NCBI RefSeq assembly: GCF_001705665.1
Contig: NZ_MDHA01000032.1
Span: 434,001-498,000, forward strand
DNA from: Thioclava sp. SK-1
GTDB lineage: Bacteria; Pseudomonadota; Alphaproteobacteria; Rhodobacterales; Rhodobacteraceae
DNA length: 64,000 bases
Direction: 5' to 3'
The notes beneath the pieces were generated by a model. The model saw only the letters and a list, made by a program, of their open reading frames with translations. It was not told the DNA's origin and searched no databases. Position 1 is the stretch's first letter; each line of letters opens with the position of its first letter. Below are positions 1 to 9,251 of the stretch, piece after piece. The position numbers were made by a program, and so were the translations under genes.

Positions 1-1
1 G

Positions 2-1018
2 GGGGTGATTTTCGGCACAACGGCGGGGCTGGTTGTGGCGCGGCTGGGTGCACGGCGGCTTTTACTGGGTGGTCTACTGGTTGCCGGTACGCTGTCGGGC
101 GTGCAGATTTTCGCGCTGACGATTGAGGCGATGATCGCCACCCGTCTGCTAGAAGGGTTCGCACATCTGTCCATCGTAGTTGCAGGGCCGGTGGTGATCG
201 CGCAGGCCTGCACACCGCACGATCAGCCTGCGGGCATGGCGCTATGGTCCACGTTCTTCGGCTTGGCCTTTACTGTTATGGCGCTGTTTGGCCTGCCATT
301 GGTGCAGGGCTATGGGGTGCGCGCGCTATGGGCGGCGCATGGGGCGGCGTGCTGGCTGGCAGCGGCCGGTCTGGCCGGAACAATGGGGACAGTTGCCGCA
401 CCAGCCCCGATGCCGCGCCGGTCGGTACAGGCGCTACTGTGGGATCACATCCGCATTTATCGCTCGCCGTTTTTGGCGGCACCTGCGTTGGGGTTTGTGT
501 TTTATACCTTGATCTATGTGGCGGTGCTGACGCTTGTGCCGGGGCTGGTTGACCCGGACCACAGGGCGTTGATGGCGGCCGGAATGCCGATCATTTCTAT
601 CGTGGTGTCGTTGGGACTGGGCGTGTGGTTGATGCGGCGCATCCCTGCTGTGCAAGTGATTCAGGCGGGATTCATGGGTGCAGGCATCGGTGCGATCATA
701 TGGGCGATTGCCCCGGGCTTGGGCCATATTGCGGGTGGCTTCCTGTTGGCGGCCTGTCTGGGGCTGGTGCAAAGCGCCAGTTTCGCCTCGATTCCGCAGC
801 TGAACGCAACGGCGGGGGAACGCGCGCAGGCGTCTGGCGCTGTGGCGCAACTGGGCAATGTTGGCACAACGCTTGGCACACCGATCCTATTGGTGCTGAT
901 TCATTGGGCGGGGGCACAAGCTGTGACAATCTTTGTTGTGCCGCTGTGCCTGGCTGGGTTCGCAATGCATCTGTGGCAATCTGCGCGGCGTGCAAGGGCG
1001 CTTGCCGCGCAGGCCTGA
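2..1018 (+). CDS. MFS transporter, C-terminal part (truncated by window edge)
   Basis: Major facilitator superfamily permease running in from outside the window. The reading frame is open to the left edge, and the GTG at position 5 is probably an internal Val. About 338 residues are visible against the usual 380-400, so roughly the first one or two membrane segments are missing. The visible part has about ten hydrophobic segments separated by short Arg-rich loops (for example WLMRRIPAVQVIQAG), and a central basic loop near residues 130-145 that separates the two six-helix halves. It would act in the inner membrane as a solute/proton carrier. The substrate cannot be read from the sequence. Its stop codon directly abuts the stop codon of the convergent purU gene with no intervening base. 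Confidence 0.8.
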   Translation, partial: GVIFGTTAGLVVARLGARRLLLGGLLVAGTLSGVQIFALTIEAMIATRLLEGFAHLSIVVAGPVVIAQACTPHDQPAGMALWSTFFGLAFTVMALFGLPLVQGYGVRALWAAHGAACWLAAAGLAGTMGTVAAPAPMPRRSVQALLWDHIRIYRSPFLAAPALGFVFYTLIYVAVLTLVPGLVDPDHRALMAAGMPIISIVVSLGLGVWLMRRIPAVQVIQAGFMGAGIGAIIWAIAPGLGHIAGGFLLAACLGLVQSASFASIPQLNATAGERAQASGAVAQLGNVGTTLGTPILLVLIHWAGAQAVTIFVVPLCLAGFAMHLWQSARRARALAAQA

Positions 1019-1915
1019 TCAGCCCATCCGCTCAGACGCATATGACCCGGGCGACGCCGGGAAAACCACCGTTTTCGCGTCATTTTGGAAGACGCGGTGA
1101 TGGATATGCGCATGGATTGCGCGCGCCAATACCTGCGCTTCGACATCGCGGCCAAGGCTGACGTAATCTGATGGGCTTTGCGCATGTGTCACGCGCACGG
1201 TATCTTGTTCGATGATTGGGCCTTCGTCGAGATCTGCGGTGACGTAATGCGCTGTTGCGCCAATCAGTTTTACGCCGCGCTCATAGGCCTGTTTATATGG
1301 GTTCGCGCCCTTGAATGATGGCAAGAAAGAATGGTGGATATTGATGATCCGCCCCGACATTTCTTGGCACATCTGATCTGACAGGATCTGCATATAGCGG
1401 GCCAGAACGATCAAATCGGCCTTGGTGTCATGCACAACGGCCATAATCCGGGCCTCGGCCTCGGGTTTATTGTCTTTCGTTACCTTGATGTGGTGGAAGG
1501 GGATGTCGTGATTCACCACCACTTTCTGGTAATCCATGTGGTTGGATACCACCGCCACAATATCCACCGGCAATGCGCCAATACGCCAGCGATACAGCAA
1601 ATCGTTCAGGCAATGGCCAAAGCGTGAGACCATTAACACGACCTTCATCCGCTCTGCCTCGTCATGGATCGCCCATGTCATCGCAAAGGGCAGCGCTACG
1701 GGTGCAAACCCGGTTTTCAACGTGTCATGATCAACGCCTTTTTCAGACCGGAACGTGACGCGCATAAAGAAGTTGCCCGTCAGCGCATCGTCATATTGCT
1801 GGCTGTCCGTGATATTGCAGCCCTGCTCGGCCAGGTAATTCGCAATCGCCGCCACGATCCCACGGGTGGAGGGACATTGCACGGTCAGCACATAGGTGTG
1901 GTCAGAGCCCGACAT
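1019..1915 (-). CDS. purU: Formyltetrahydrofolate deformylase
   Basis: PurU hydrolyses 10-formyl-tetrahydrofolate to formate and tetrahydrofolate and so balances the one-carbon pool. The 298-residue protein has the family architecture: an N-terminal ACT domain (about residues 6-82, starting YVLTVQCPSTRGIVA) and a C-terminal formyltransferase-like domain (about 90-275). The catalytic Asn-His-Asp triad of this fold is visible as N192 and H194 in INIHHSFLPSF and D230 in TADLDEGPI. Length is typical. It stands alone, convergent with the upstream MFS gene. In Roseobacter-type bacteria such genes often serve oxidation of methylated compounds, but no partner genes for that are adjacent here. Distinction from PurN rests on the ACT domain. 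Confidence 0.95.
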   Translation of the reverse strand: MSGSDHTYVLTVQCPSTRGIVAAIANYLAEQGCNITDSQQYDDALTGNFFMRVTFRSEKGVDHDTLKTGFAPVALPFAMTWAIHDEAERMKVVLMVSRFGHCLNDLLYRWRIGALPVDIVAVVSNHMDYQKVVVNHDIPFHHIKVTKDNKPEAEARIMAVVHDTKADLIVLARYMQILSDQMCQEMSGRIINIHHSFLPSFKGANPYKQAYERGVKLIGATAHYVTADLDEGPIIEQDTVRVTHAQSPSDYVSLGRDVEAQVLARAIHAHIHHRVFQNDAKTVVFPASPGSYASERMG

Positions 1916-2216
1916 CAGTCTTCCTTTTCTCGATCCAACTACCGCTTACCGCGCGGTGGCTTGGCTGACAATCATCTGTGCCGGGATTTGGGGCGCATCG
2001 GTTTGCGACAGGGCGTCGGAAAAAGGCGACGTGTCATGGGCGTTGGCGCGCGTTTTGACATGGGTGTGCCGTGATTGCGTAGGTTTTTTGCCGAAGGCCT
2101 TGGGGCAGATGGGCCTTTACAGTTGTCTTTCGCCCTGGTGCAACCGCGCCAATGAGAGGCGCAACGTCATGTTGGTAAGGGTGCCTGAACTGTCTGTGCG
2201 CGTGGGTAAACGCGAT
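1916..2216. other. Intergenic region without a supported gene
   Basis: This stretch lies between the purU start and the ferredoxin terminator. It holds the purU upstream region. A 146-codon open frame crosses it on the plus strand, but it runs antisense into the ferredoxin gene, has no recognisable domain and no good ribosome binding site, so I do not call it. No tRNA or obvious structured RNA was seen. Confidence 0.5.
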
Positions 2217-2241
2217 GAAAACGGGCCGCCAAGGCGACCCG
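2217..2241 (-). terminator. Probable terminator of the ferredoxin gene
   Basis: On the minus strand, 17 bases after the ferredoxin stop, CGGG and CCCG plus an inner GC-rich stem (one mismatch) form a short hairpin followed by TTTT. The loop is small and the stem imperfect, so this is a moderate call. Confidence 0.5.
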
Positions 2242-2258
2242 ATTTCGGTGCCGTGTTA

Positions 2259-2726
<468 letters not shown>

Positions 2727-2795
2727 CTAATCTTTTGCATTGGCCATAAAGACTGTGGTTACAGGGCCGATGGGCCATTTGCGGAAGGGATTGTC

Positions 2796-3404
2796 ATGAT
2801 ACGGCGGCAGGCGCATCAAGGAAACTACCGGGCGCCGGGCGCGGGATTTGTGGTGTGGCTGGTCCTTGGGTTAATCGGCTGTGCACCGATTGAGGGGGGA
2901 TCCAATGTGCAAGATCGGCTGCCCGCCCAAGGCCAGGCGCTGACATTGGCCGACCAATGGCGCAGCACAGCGCCTGGCCCCGGCGATAAGGGATGTTTCG
3001 CGCGCCAGACCCGTCCGGCCGTTGTCGAAACTGTGACCGAGCAGCGCCTTGTCACACCCGAGGTGCGTGACCCCGAAACCGGCACCGTGCTGCGCCCTGC
3101 GACCTATGAAACCCAAACCCATCACAAGATCGTCGAAGGGCGGGAGGCAATGTGGTTCCCCGCTCCGTGCGCCACCGCCTACAGCCAGGAATTCGTGGCG
3201 ACATTGCAGCGCGCCTTGCAAGCGCGCAACCTTTACCATGGGCCGATCTCGGGCCAGCTTTCTGATGCAACCAGCCGCGCAATCCATCGCTATCAAACTG
3301 CGCGCGGGCTGTTCAGTGCCACACTCTCGGTTAAAGCCGCGCAAGAGATGGGGCTTTTGGCGGTCACTAATGCTGAGAGCGTTTCTAACGCGGCGCAACC
3401 CTAG
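2796..3404 (+). CDS. Peptidoglycan-binding lipoprotein
   Basis: Predicted lipoprotein of 202 residues. A hydrophobic segment (residues 18-28) ends in the lipobox LIGC with acylated Cys29. The C-terminal part (about 133-187) is a PG_binding_1-type repeat: FVATLQRALQARNLYHGPISG followed by TSRAIHRYQTARGL. The middle (about 65-125) is unassigned and contains a repeated-looking Thr/Pro/Glu-rich segment (TRPAVVETVTEQRLVTPEVR). It is expected to be anchored in a membrane and to contact murein. The start is supported by GGAAGGGA six bases upstream. It is a single gene, followed by an extraordinary inverted repeat (see 3414-3479). Confidence 0.75.
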   Translation: MIRRQAHQGNYRAPGAGFVVWLVLGLIGCAPIEGGSNVQDRLPAQGQALTLADQWRSTAPGPGDKGCFARQTRPAVVETVTEQRLVTPEVRDPETGTVLRPATYETQTHHKIVEGREAMWFPAPCATAYSQEFVATLQRALQARNLYHGPISGQLSDATSRAIHRYQTARGLFSATLSVKAAQEMGLLAVTNAESVSNAAQP

Positions 3405-3413
3405 TAACGGGGT

Positions 3414-3479
3414 GGGTCAGGCGGCGGGGGCGGGCCTGCGGCCCGCCCCCGCCGCCTGACCCTTGGGGCGCCCCAAGGG
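3414..3479. repeat. Strong double inverted repeat
   Basis: Positions 3414-3435 pair perfectly with 3441-3462 (22 base pairs, almost all G-C, 5-base loop CTGCG). It is followed by a perfect 20-base palindrome at 3460-3479 centred on GGGGCGCCCC. It lies ten bases after the lipoprotein stop and could act as a terminator or mRNA-stabilising structure, but there is no T-run after either arm. Confidence 0.85.
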
Positions 3480-3623
3480 GGGCACAACATCGTTCGGTTC
3501 TGTCTGTGCGCTTGGCTGCGTCTTGTCTTGCGATGTTTTTAGACGGTGCCGACTGGTTTGCAGGTGTGGCACGCAATGACCCAGTGTCTGTCTGGGGCAA
3601 TGGGCAAAATAGCGTTCACAAAA

Positions 3624-3652
3624 CATAAGGCCCGCCGGAAGCGGGCCTTATG
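3624..3652 (-). terminator. Rho-independent terminator of degP
   Basis: Perfect 12-base-pair stem (3624-3635 with 3641-3652) with loop CGGAA. On the minus strand it is followed by TTTTG. It lies about 40 bases downstream of the degP stop. A CCTTTT on the other side means it might also work for plus-strand transcripts. Confidence 0.8.
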
Positions 3653-3690
3653 CCTTTTCAGGACTGAATTAAACGTATTTTTATAATGGA

Positions 3691-5217
3691 TTATTCCACC
3701 GGAAGCGCGACAAAGCGCGGATCACCACCGCGGCGGATCAACAACAGGATTGATTTGCGGCCAGCATCTTTTGCGCTGTCGATACGTGCTTGAAGATCAT
3801 CAAGGCCCGCGATCTTGCTTTGCCCTGCCTCGACAATCAGATCGCCTGCACGCAGTCCTTTTTCAAATGCCGTGCTGTCTTCACTGATATCCTTGACCAC
3901 CAAACCCGTCGCGGAAGAGGCAAGACCCATCTCGGATTTGATCTCATCTGTCAGTGGCGCCAAGGTCATGCCGAGCATGCTTTCTTCTGTTTCTTGCGGC
4001 GCGACCGCGGTGGCGGGCACGGCCTCTCCTTCGGCAGTCTCACGACGGCCAAGCGTAACCAGCAGGGTCTCTTCCTTACCATCGCGCATCACCACGACAC
4101 GCACTTTTTCGCCCACGGGCGCATCGGCCACACGGCGCACCAGTTCACGGGTGTCCTTGACTTCGCCGCCATCAAAAGAGGTGATAACATCGCCAGCCTG
4201 CATCCCCGCATCGGCTGCGGGGCCTTCGGGCACCTCAGAGACCATCGCGCCTTCAGGTGTGCTTAGGCCAAGCGCCTCTGCCATGTCGGGGGTGACGTTC
4301 TGGATCTTCACGCCCAGCCAACCGCGCCGGGTTTCACCATATTCTTTCAGCTGTTCCACCACTTTGGACACAACATTGGAGGCCATGGAAAAGCCGATCC
4401 CGATCGAACCGCCATTGGGCGACAAGATCGCCGTGTTCACGCCGATCACTTCTCCATCCATATCAAACAGCGGTCCACCGGAGTTGCCGCGGTTGATCGC
4501 CGCATCGGTCTGAATATAATCGTCGTAAGAGCCTGACAGTTCCCGGTTGCGGGCCGAAACAATGCCCGCGCTGGCCGAAAAACCCTGACCCAGAGGGTTG
4601 CCAAGCGCCATCACCCAATCACCCACGCGCATTGTGTCGGAATTACCAAAGGGGACGAATGGCAACGGCGTATCCGTCTCGACCTTCAACAAGGCAATAT
4701 CGGTTTTCGGGTCGGTTCCGATCAGCTCTGCGTCCAGTTTTTCACCGCCGAAGAACTCTATCGAGATTTCATCGGCACCATCGATCACATGGTTATTGGT
4801 GACGATATAGCCATCTTCGGAAATGACAAAACCCGAGCCGAGCGCGTTGGAGCGGCGCTGCCGTTGCGTTTCGCCCTGATCCTGGTTTGGTGTGGGGAAG
4901 CCGAAATCGCGGAACAGGTCACCGAAGGGGGAACCTTCGGGGAAGGATGGGCCGCGCGTGGTGGGGGCTGCGACCATGGTTGAAGTCGTGATCATCACAA
5001 CCGAGGGGCTGACCTGCTCGGCCAAATCGGCAAAGCTTTCGGGGGCTGCGGCATAGGCCTGTGTTGCGGGCATCACGGGCGACAACGCCAATGTGGCTGC
5101 CAGTGCCAGCGCACCAACTCCACACCCTGCTTTGCGGGCGGCCCCACTGCGAAGTGACTTGGCCAAAGACAGCGCAGTTGGGGTCGGGGTGACATTCTTG
5201 GTGGCCTGTGGTGTCAT
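3691..5217 (-). CDS. degP: DegP/HtrA-type periplasmic serine protease
   Basis: Do-like protease/chaperone that degrades misfolded periplasmic proteins. From ATG 5217 the protein has 508 residues: a long signal peptide ending near AQAYA (residue 56), a trypsin-like domain with catalytic H143 (TNNHVIDGA), D173 (KTDIALLKV) and S246 (RGNSGGPL), and two PDZ domains (about 290-375 and 405-500). I prefer this start over a GTG at 5253 because GGAG lies 11 bases upstream and the signal peptide is then less extended. The gene has its own upstream region and terminator. DegP, DegQ and DegS cannot be separated with certainty; two PDZ domains and a cleavable signal argue against DegS. Confidence 0.92.
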   Translation of the reverse strand: MTPQATKNVTPTPTALSLAKSLRSGAARKAGCGVGALALAATLALSPVMPATQAYAAAPESFADLAEQVSPSVVMITTSTMVAAPTTRGPSFPEGSPFGDLFRDFGFPTPNQDQGETQRQRRSNALGSGFVISEDGYIVTNNHVIDGADEISIEFFGGEKLDAELIGTDPKTDIALLKVETDTPLPFVPFGNSDTMRVGDWVMALGNPLGQGFSASAGIVSARNRELSGSYDDYIQTDAAINRGNSGGPLFDMDGEVIGVNTAILSPNGGSIGIGFSMASNVVSKVVEQLKEYGETRRGWLGVKIQNVTPDMAEALGLSTPEGAMVSEVPEGPAADAGMQAGDVITSFDGGEVKDTRELVRRVADAPVGEKVRVVVMRDGKEETLLVTLGRRETAEGEAVPATAVAPQETEESMLGMTLAPLTDEIKSEMGLASSATGLVVKDISEDSTAFEKGLRAGDLIVEAGQSKIAGLDDLQARIDSAKDAGRKSILLLIRRGGDPRFVALPVE

Positions 5218-5421
5218 GTGTTCTTGATCTCCGAAATCCTGAGTGAGCTGCACGTTGGGCCGTGGTTTGCACCACTGATCCTATACGACAGGTCTTGACG
5301 TTCCTTAAAAACCTAAGCGGGCTTTTGCTCAAATGAAAGCCCGTCGCATCCAGACAATTCGCTGTGAACCTGCGGTGAGCAGAAAACTGTCGGCTGTGCC
5401 ATGGTGAGGGGGCCGGGCACA

Positions 5422-6138
5422 TCACATCTGGACGCGTCGCAGCAGCCTGTCGGTGACCGTGACCAGGGTCAATGTCATGGCGACAATCACCACAAGGGCG
5501 GCGAACATCAGATCGGTTTTCATCCGGGCATTCGCCAAAAGCATCAAATATCCCAACCCTTTGGATGCACCGACCCATTCCCCGATCACCGCACCCATCG
5601 GTGCATATGTGACCGACACGCGCAGGCTCGCACCCAGATATGGCAGGGCATGGGGCAGGCGCAGCAACCACAGCTCACGCCAGCTAGAGGCTTTGGCAAT
5701 GCGCGCAAGGTCCAGCACAGGCTGCGGCGTGGCGCGCAATCCGTCATACAGGCCAGAGGCCACCGGAAAGAACACCAGCAAAACCACCATGGCAATTTTT
5801 GGCGCAGGGCCATAGCCGAACCAAATCGTCAGGACAGGCGCAAGCACGAAGACCGGCACTGCCTGGGATACCGTTAAGATGGGCTGTACCAACCAACGCA
5901 GCGGCGCGCACAACATCATCGCAAGCGCTGTCGCAGCGCCAAAGCCAAGGCCAAGGGCCAGACCTGCGATCACCTCTTGTGCTGTGGTCATCGCATGGGT
6001 TGCCAGCAATTGATGATCACGCGCTAACACCTGCACCACCGCAGGGGGGCCGGGCAGGACAAATGCCGGCAACATCTGGCTGGCCGCTACAGCGTGCCAA
6101 ACGCCGATGAGCACGATACAGGCAAGGATCAGCCGCAT
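5422..6138 (-). CDS. thiX: ABC transporter permease, thiamin-precursor (ThiX-like)
   Basis: Inner-membrane permease of 238 residues with about six hydrophobic segments and the binding-protein-dependent transport (BPD) motif EWVGASKGLGYLM that docks the ATPase. It is the last gene of the minus-strand thi operon, overlapping the ATPase gene by 10 bases. With the next two genes it should form a complete importer of the SsuC/TauC/ThiX family. The substrate is inferred from context: a THI5/NMT1-type binding protein and a TPP riboswitch at the operon head point to a hydroxymethylpyrimidine precursor such as formylaminopyrimidine. Sequence alone would not separate it from nitrate/taurine-type permeases. 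Confidence 0.85.
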   Translation of the reverse strand: MRLILACIVLIGVWHAVAASQMLPAFVLPGPPAVVQVLARDHQLLATHAMTTAQEVIAGLALGLGFGAATALAMMLCAPLRWLVQPILTVSQAVPVFVLAPVLTIWFGYGPAPKIAMVVLLVFFPVASGLYDGLRATPQPVLDLARIAKASSWRELWLLRLPHALPYLGASLRVSVTYAPMGAVIGEWVGASKGLGYLMLLANARMKTDLMFAALVVIVAMTLTLVTVTDRLLRRVQM

Positions 6139-6917
6139 GTGTCGCAGCCCTTATGATAGGGTGTTGGCGCGGGATGGGGCGCGCCTGCGCTGCGCAAACG
6201 GTGCAGCAATGCCGCGGCGGCTTGTGTCAGCTGCGGATCGGATGGATCACGCAGGTCTTTCTCTTGCGATTGGGCTAGGGCGGGCTGGGCGATCAGGCGG
6301 TGTTCCTCGATCAACCAGACCTGGGCACCCAGACGCAGCGCCTCTACCGGGTCATGCGTTACCAGCACTACATGCCGGCCAGCCAGTTGCCGATAGGCCA
6401 GCTCTTGCATTTGGCTGCGCGATACGGGGTCCAATGCCGAAAACGGCTCATCCAGCAACACCAGCGGCGCGTTGGCGATCAGCGCGCGCGCCAAAGCCAC
6501 GCGCTGGCGCTGCCCGCCTGACAGCGCGTCAGGACGGCGCGATGCAAGCGCACCCAGCCCGACCTGTTGTAATGCACCCAATGCCTGATCGCGCGCGATC
6601 ATGCGCCCCGCCAGCCGCTCGGCCAGGGTTACGTTGCCAAGCAGATCCAGACGCGGCTGCAACAGGTCGCTTTGCGCCATCCAGCCAATGCGGTCGGGGG
6701 CGCGGCGTGTCCCATGCCATTGCGCCGCTACGGGCAGGCCCGCCATAAGCCGCAATATGGTTGATTTGCCACATCCTGATCGGCCCAGAAGGCAGGTCCA
6801 ACCACGGCACAGCGGCAGATCCAGCCCCTGGATCAGGGCTTGCCCATGCAATGTAATATCGCCGTGCAAGCCCCATTGTGCCGCGCCGCAATGGTCTGAT
6901 GCGCCGTGTGAGGTCAC
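6129..6917 (-). CDS. thiZ: ABC transporter ATPase, thiamin-precursor (ThiZ-like)
   Basis: ATP-binding subunit of 262 residues: Walker A GRSGCGKST (45-53), ABC signature ALSGGQRQR (131-139), Walker B LVLLDEPF (152-159) and the switch His in VLVTHDPVEALRL. It energises the neighbouring permease. Its start overlaps the stop of the binding-protein gene in a 4-base overlap, so translation is probably coupled. Family: the nitrate/sulfonate/thiamin-precursor ATPases (SsuB/TauB/ThiZ). The assignment to thiamin rests on the operon, not on the ATPase itself. Confidence 0.87.
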   Translation of the reverse strand: MTSHGASDHCGAAQWGLHGDITLHGQALIQGLDLPLCRGWTCLLGRSGCGKSTILRLMAGLPVAAQWHGTRRAPDRIGWMAQSDLLQPRLDLLGNVTLAERLAGRMIARDQALGALQQVGLGALASRRPDALSGGQRQRVALARALIANAPLVLLDEPFSALDPVSRSQMQELAYRQLAGRHVVLVTHDPVEALRLGAQVWLIEEHRLIAQPALAQSQEKDLRDPSDPQLTQAAAALLHRLRSAGAPHPAPTPYHKGCDTCG

Positions 6918-7852
6918 CGCAACCGCAGGTCCACAGCGATATCGGCCAGATCTGGGGCGGTGTCGATCATGCCGACATCTTTCATATAGCTGCCAAAGGC
7001 GGTGTAGCGTGCACCGTCCAACGCCATCGGCTGCACGGCGAAATGCGGGGCTGTATCAACCCAGGCGGCAGCGTTCAAACTGTCGTCCAGTTCGGATGAA
7101 TAGCTGCGAAAATCCTCCCACCCGGCTTGAGGGTCATCCGCGATGTCTTGCGCCGCTTTGGCCGTTGCCGCCAAGAACCGCGCAATTTCAGCGCGTTTCA
7201 TTGTTTGCGGATTGGCCTCATAGATCAGCTCGTCATAGATCGGAACGCCGTTGTCCTCGGGGTTGAAACACCGGCCCTTGCGGTCCACGGCCTCCATCTG
7301 ATGCAATTCAAAATTGCGAAACGCACCAGAGACCGCATCGACTTTTCCCGCAGCCAGCGCTGCGGTCAGTGCGAAATTCACATTAATCTGCGCCACGCTG
7401 TCAGGGTCTACACCATTGCTGCGCAACATCGTATGCAACAGGGCCTCTTCGATCCCTGGCACGGAATACCCGACAGAACGCCCTGCCAGATCGGACAAAG
7501 ACGCGATCGGACCATCCGCATCGACCATCACGCAATACAGCGGGCTTTCGATCAGCGTGCCGACACGAATCACCGGCAGGTCCTGGGCGTGCTGCAGATA
7601 CAATTGCGGCTGATAGCTGACAGCCAGATCGACCTCTCCGGCGGCGACCATCTTTGGCGGGTCCGACGGATCGGCCGGGGCGATGATGTTTACCTCTAAT
7701 CCGGCATCCTCGAAATAGCCGCGTTGCTGGGCGACAATAATCGGGCCATGATCGGGATTGATGAACCAGTCCAGCATGATCGAAATCTGGTCAGCAGCAA
7801 GGCTGGGGGTGGCGCTGGCGATCAGCGCAGCGGATACTAAAAGCTGTTTCAT
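6914..7852 (-). CDS. thiY: ABC transporter substrate-binding protein, THI5/NMT1 type (ThiY-like)
   Basis: Periplasmic binding protein of 312 residues with a signal peptide (MKQLLVSAALIASATPSLAA, cleaved near residue 20). The mature protein starts with the hallmark ISIMLDWFINPDHGPIIVAQ, which in ThiY/THI5 relatives holds aromatic residues that stack on the pyrimidine ring. An NMT1-like domain fills the rest. It is expected to capture formylaminopyrimidine or a related thiamin breakdown product. Flanking overlaps (4 bases with thiD, 4 bases with the ATPase) show one operon. TenA, which would hydrolyse the imported pyrimidine, is not in the window. Confidence 0.87.
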   Translation of the reverse strand: MKQLLVSAALIASATPSLAADQISIMLDWFINPDHGPIIVAQQRGYFEDAGLEVNIIAPADPSDPPKMVAAGEVDLAVSYQPQLYLQHAQDLPVIRVGTLIESPLYCVMVDADGPIASLSDLAGRSVGYSVPGIEEALLHTMLRSNGVDPDSVAQINVNFALTAALAAGKVDAVSGAFRNFELHQMEAVDRKGRCFNPEDNGVPIYDELIYEANPQTMKRAEIARFLAATAKAAQDIADDPQAGWEDFRSYSSELDDSLNAAAWVDTAPHFAVQPMALDGARYTAFGSYMKDVGMIDTAPDLADIAVDLRLR

Positions 7853-8649
7853 ATCTCTCTCATGTTGAAGAAGTGATGGGTGGGGCCGTGGCCGTGGCCT
7901 ACATGCAGGTCATCGGCACGACGCATCGCGCCCAGAACATAGGTTTTTGCTGCCTGTGCTGCGTGGTCCAGATCGTCGTAACGTGCCAATAGGGTGGCCA
8001 GCGCCGAAGACAATGTGCATCCTGTGCCATGGGTGTTTTGCGTGCGCGCACGGGGGGCATCAAGCCATAGCGCGCCAGCAGTGCTAAGCACCAGATCGGG
8101 GCTGGTGTCGCCCGCCAGATGCCCGCCTTTCAAAAACACCGCCCTTGGGCCAAGGCGCAAGAGTGCACTGGCCTGGTCCAGCATCTCGTCACGGGTGGTT
8201 GCTTCGGGGCGTTCCAGTAAATCGGCGGCTTCGGGCAGGTTGGGGGTAATGACATGTGCCAGCGGTAGAAGCTGATCGCGCAATGCGGCGACGGCCTCCT
8301 TGGCCAATAGTCGATCGCCGCCCTTTGCCACCATCACCGGGTCCAAGACGATGGGACCGCCATATGGGCGTAAGGTATCGGCCACTTCGGCGGTAATCTC
8401 CACGGATCCCAACATGCCGATCTTGATCGCATCAACGCGAATATCGTCGAAAATCGCGTCGATCTGCGCACGGATGAAGCTTGGTGCTATCAACTGCGCG
8501 CCATGCACACCGCGGGTGTTTTGCGCGGTCAGCGCCGTCAGCGCGGCCATGCCATACCCGCCATTTGCGCTGATGGCTTTCAGGTCGGCCTGAATTCCGG
8601 CCCCGCCAGAGGGGTCCGAACCTGCGATGGAAAGGATATTGCGGATCAT
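7849..8649 (-). CDS. thiD: Hydroxymethylpyrimidine (phosphate) kinase
   Basis: ThiD phosphorylates HMP and then HMP-phosphate to HMP-pyrophosphate, a substrate of ThiE. 266 residues in the ribokinase fold: N-terminal ILSIAGSDPSGGAGIQADLK, and the catalytic region HGTGCTLSSA with C211. The open frame extends 38 codons further upstream, but ATG 8649 is chosen because it gives the canonical N terminus and makes an ATGA overlap with the thiE stop. Third gene of the thi salvage operon. Confidence 0.96.
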   Translation of the reverse strand: MIRNILSIAGSDPSGGAGIQADLKAISANGGYGMAALTALTAQNTRGVHGAQLIAPSFIRAQIDAIFDDIRVDAIKIGMLGSVEITAEVADTLRPYGGPIVLDPVMVAKGGDRLLAKEAVAALRDQLLPLAHVITPNLPEAADLLERPEATTRDEMLDQASALLRLGPRAVFLKGGHLAGDTSPDLVLSTAGALWLDAPRARTQNTHGTGCTLSSALATLLARYDDLDHAAQAAKTYVLGAMRRADDLHVGHGHGPTHHFFNMREI

Positions 8650-9251
8650 GCGATGCTCCAGGCGTGGACAAGGGCGCGGGTGGCGGATTCTGGATCTGCG
8701 TGGCCCGCGATTGCCGATACAACGGCCATGCCTGCGCAGCCTGCGGATTTGATCGCGGCGCAATCGGCCGGTCCCACGCCGCCGATGGCGACAACCGGCA
8801 CGGGGGATAGGGCGGTGATCTGTGCCAGCCCCGCCAGGCCGATAGGTGCCGCGTGGTCGGGTTTGGAGGCGGTGGCACGCACCGGACCCACGCCAATCAG
8901 GTCAATGCCGGGTGGAAGCTGATGCAGCTGTGACAGAGTCTCGACAGACAGACCCAGATGACGATCTGGGCCAAGGGCTGCGCGCATCTGCGCGGGATCG
9001 CCGTCACCTTGACCAATATGCAACCCGTCGGCCTGACTGGCCAGGGCGACTTCCAGCCGATCATTGATGATCAGGGGCACATTGGCGGCGGTGAAGGCGG
9101 GGCGCAATCGCTGTGCCTGTGCGATCATGTCCGCATTTGTCGCGGTCTTGTCGCGCAATTGGACCATGCCTGCGCCGCCGTGCAATGCCGCCAGAATCAG
9201 CGCATCGCTGGCACCATCAGGGGTGACGAAATACACGCCAAACCCGGTCAT
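8646..9251 (-). CDS. thiE: Thiamin-phosphate synthase
   Basis: ThiE joins HMP-pyrophosphate and hydroxyethylthiazole phosphate to give thiamin phosphate. 201 residues in a TIM barrel with all canonical motifs: QLRDK (31-35), IINDR (61-65), DGLHIGQGD (75-83), GLSVET (100-105), GVGPVRATASK (120-130) and VVAIGGVG (153-160). It overlaps thiM and thiD by four bases each. This complete set of active-site residues contrasts with the second, degenerate ThiE-like protein at 60481-61101. Confidence 0.96.
   Translation of the reverse strand: MTGFGVYFVTPDGASDALILAALHGGAGMVQLRDKTATNADMIAQAQRLRPAFTAANVPLIINDRLEVALASQADGLHIGQGDGDPAQMRAALGPDRHLGLSVETLSQLHQLPPGIDLIGVGPVRATASKPDHAAPIGLAGLAQITALSPVPVVAIGGVGPADCAAIKSAGCAGMAVVSAIAGHADPESATRALVHAWSIA

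Noticed and set aside
2796-3404. Reading the region as a protease inhibitor or T6SS lipoprotein
   Set aside because: Only the lipobox and a PG_binding_1-like segment are supported; no secretion-system neighbours exist.
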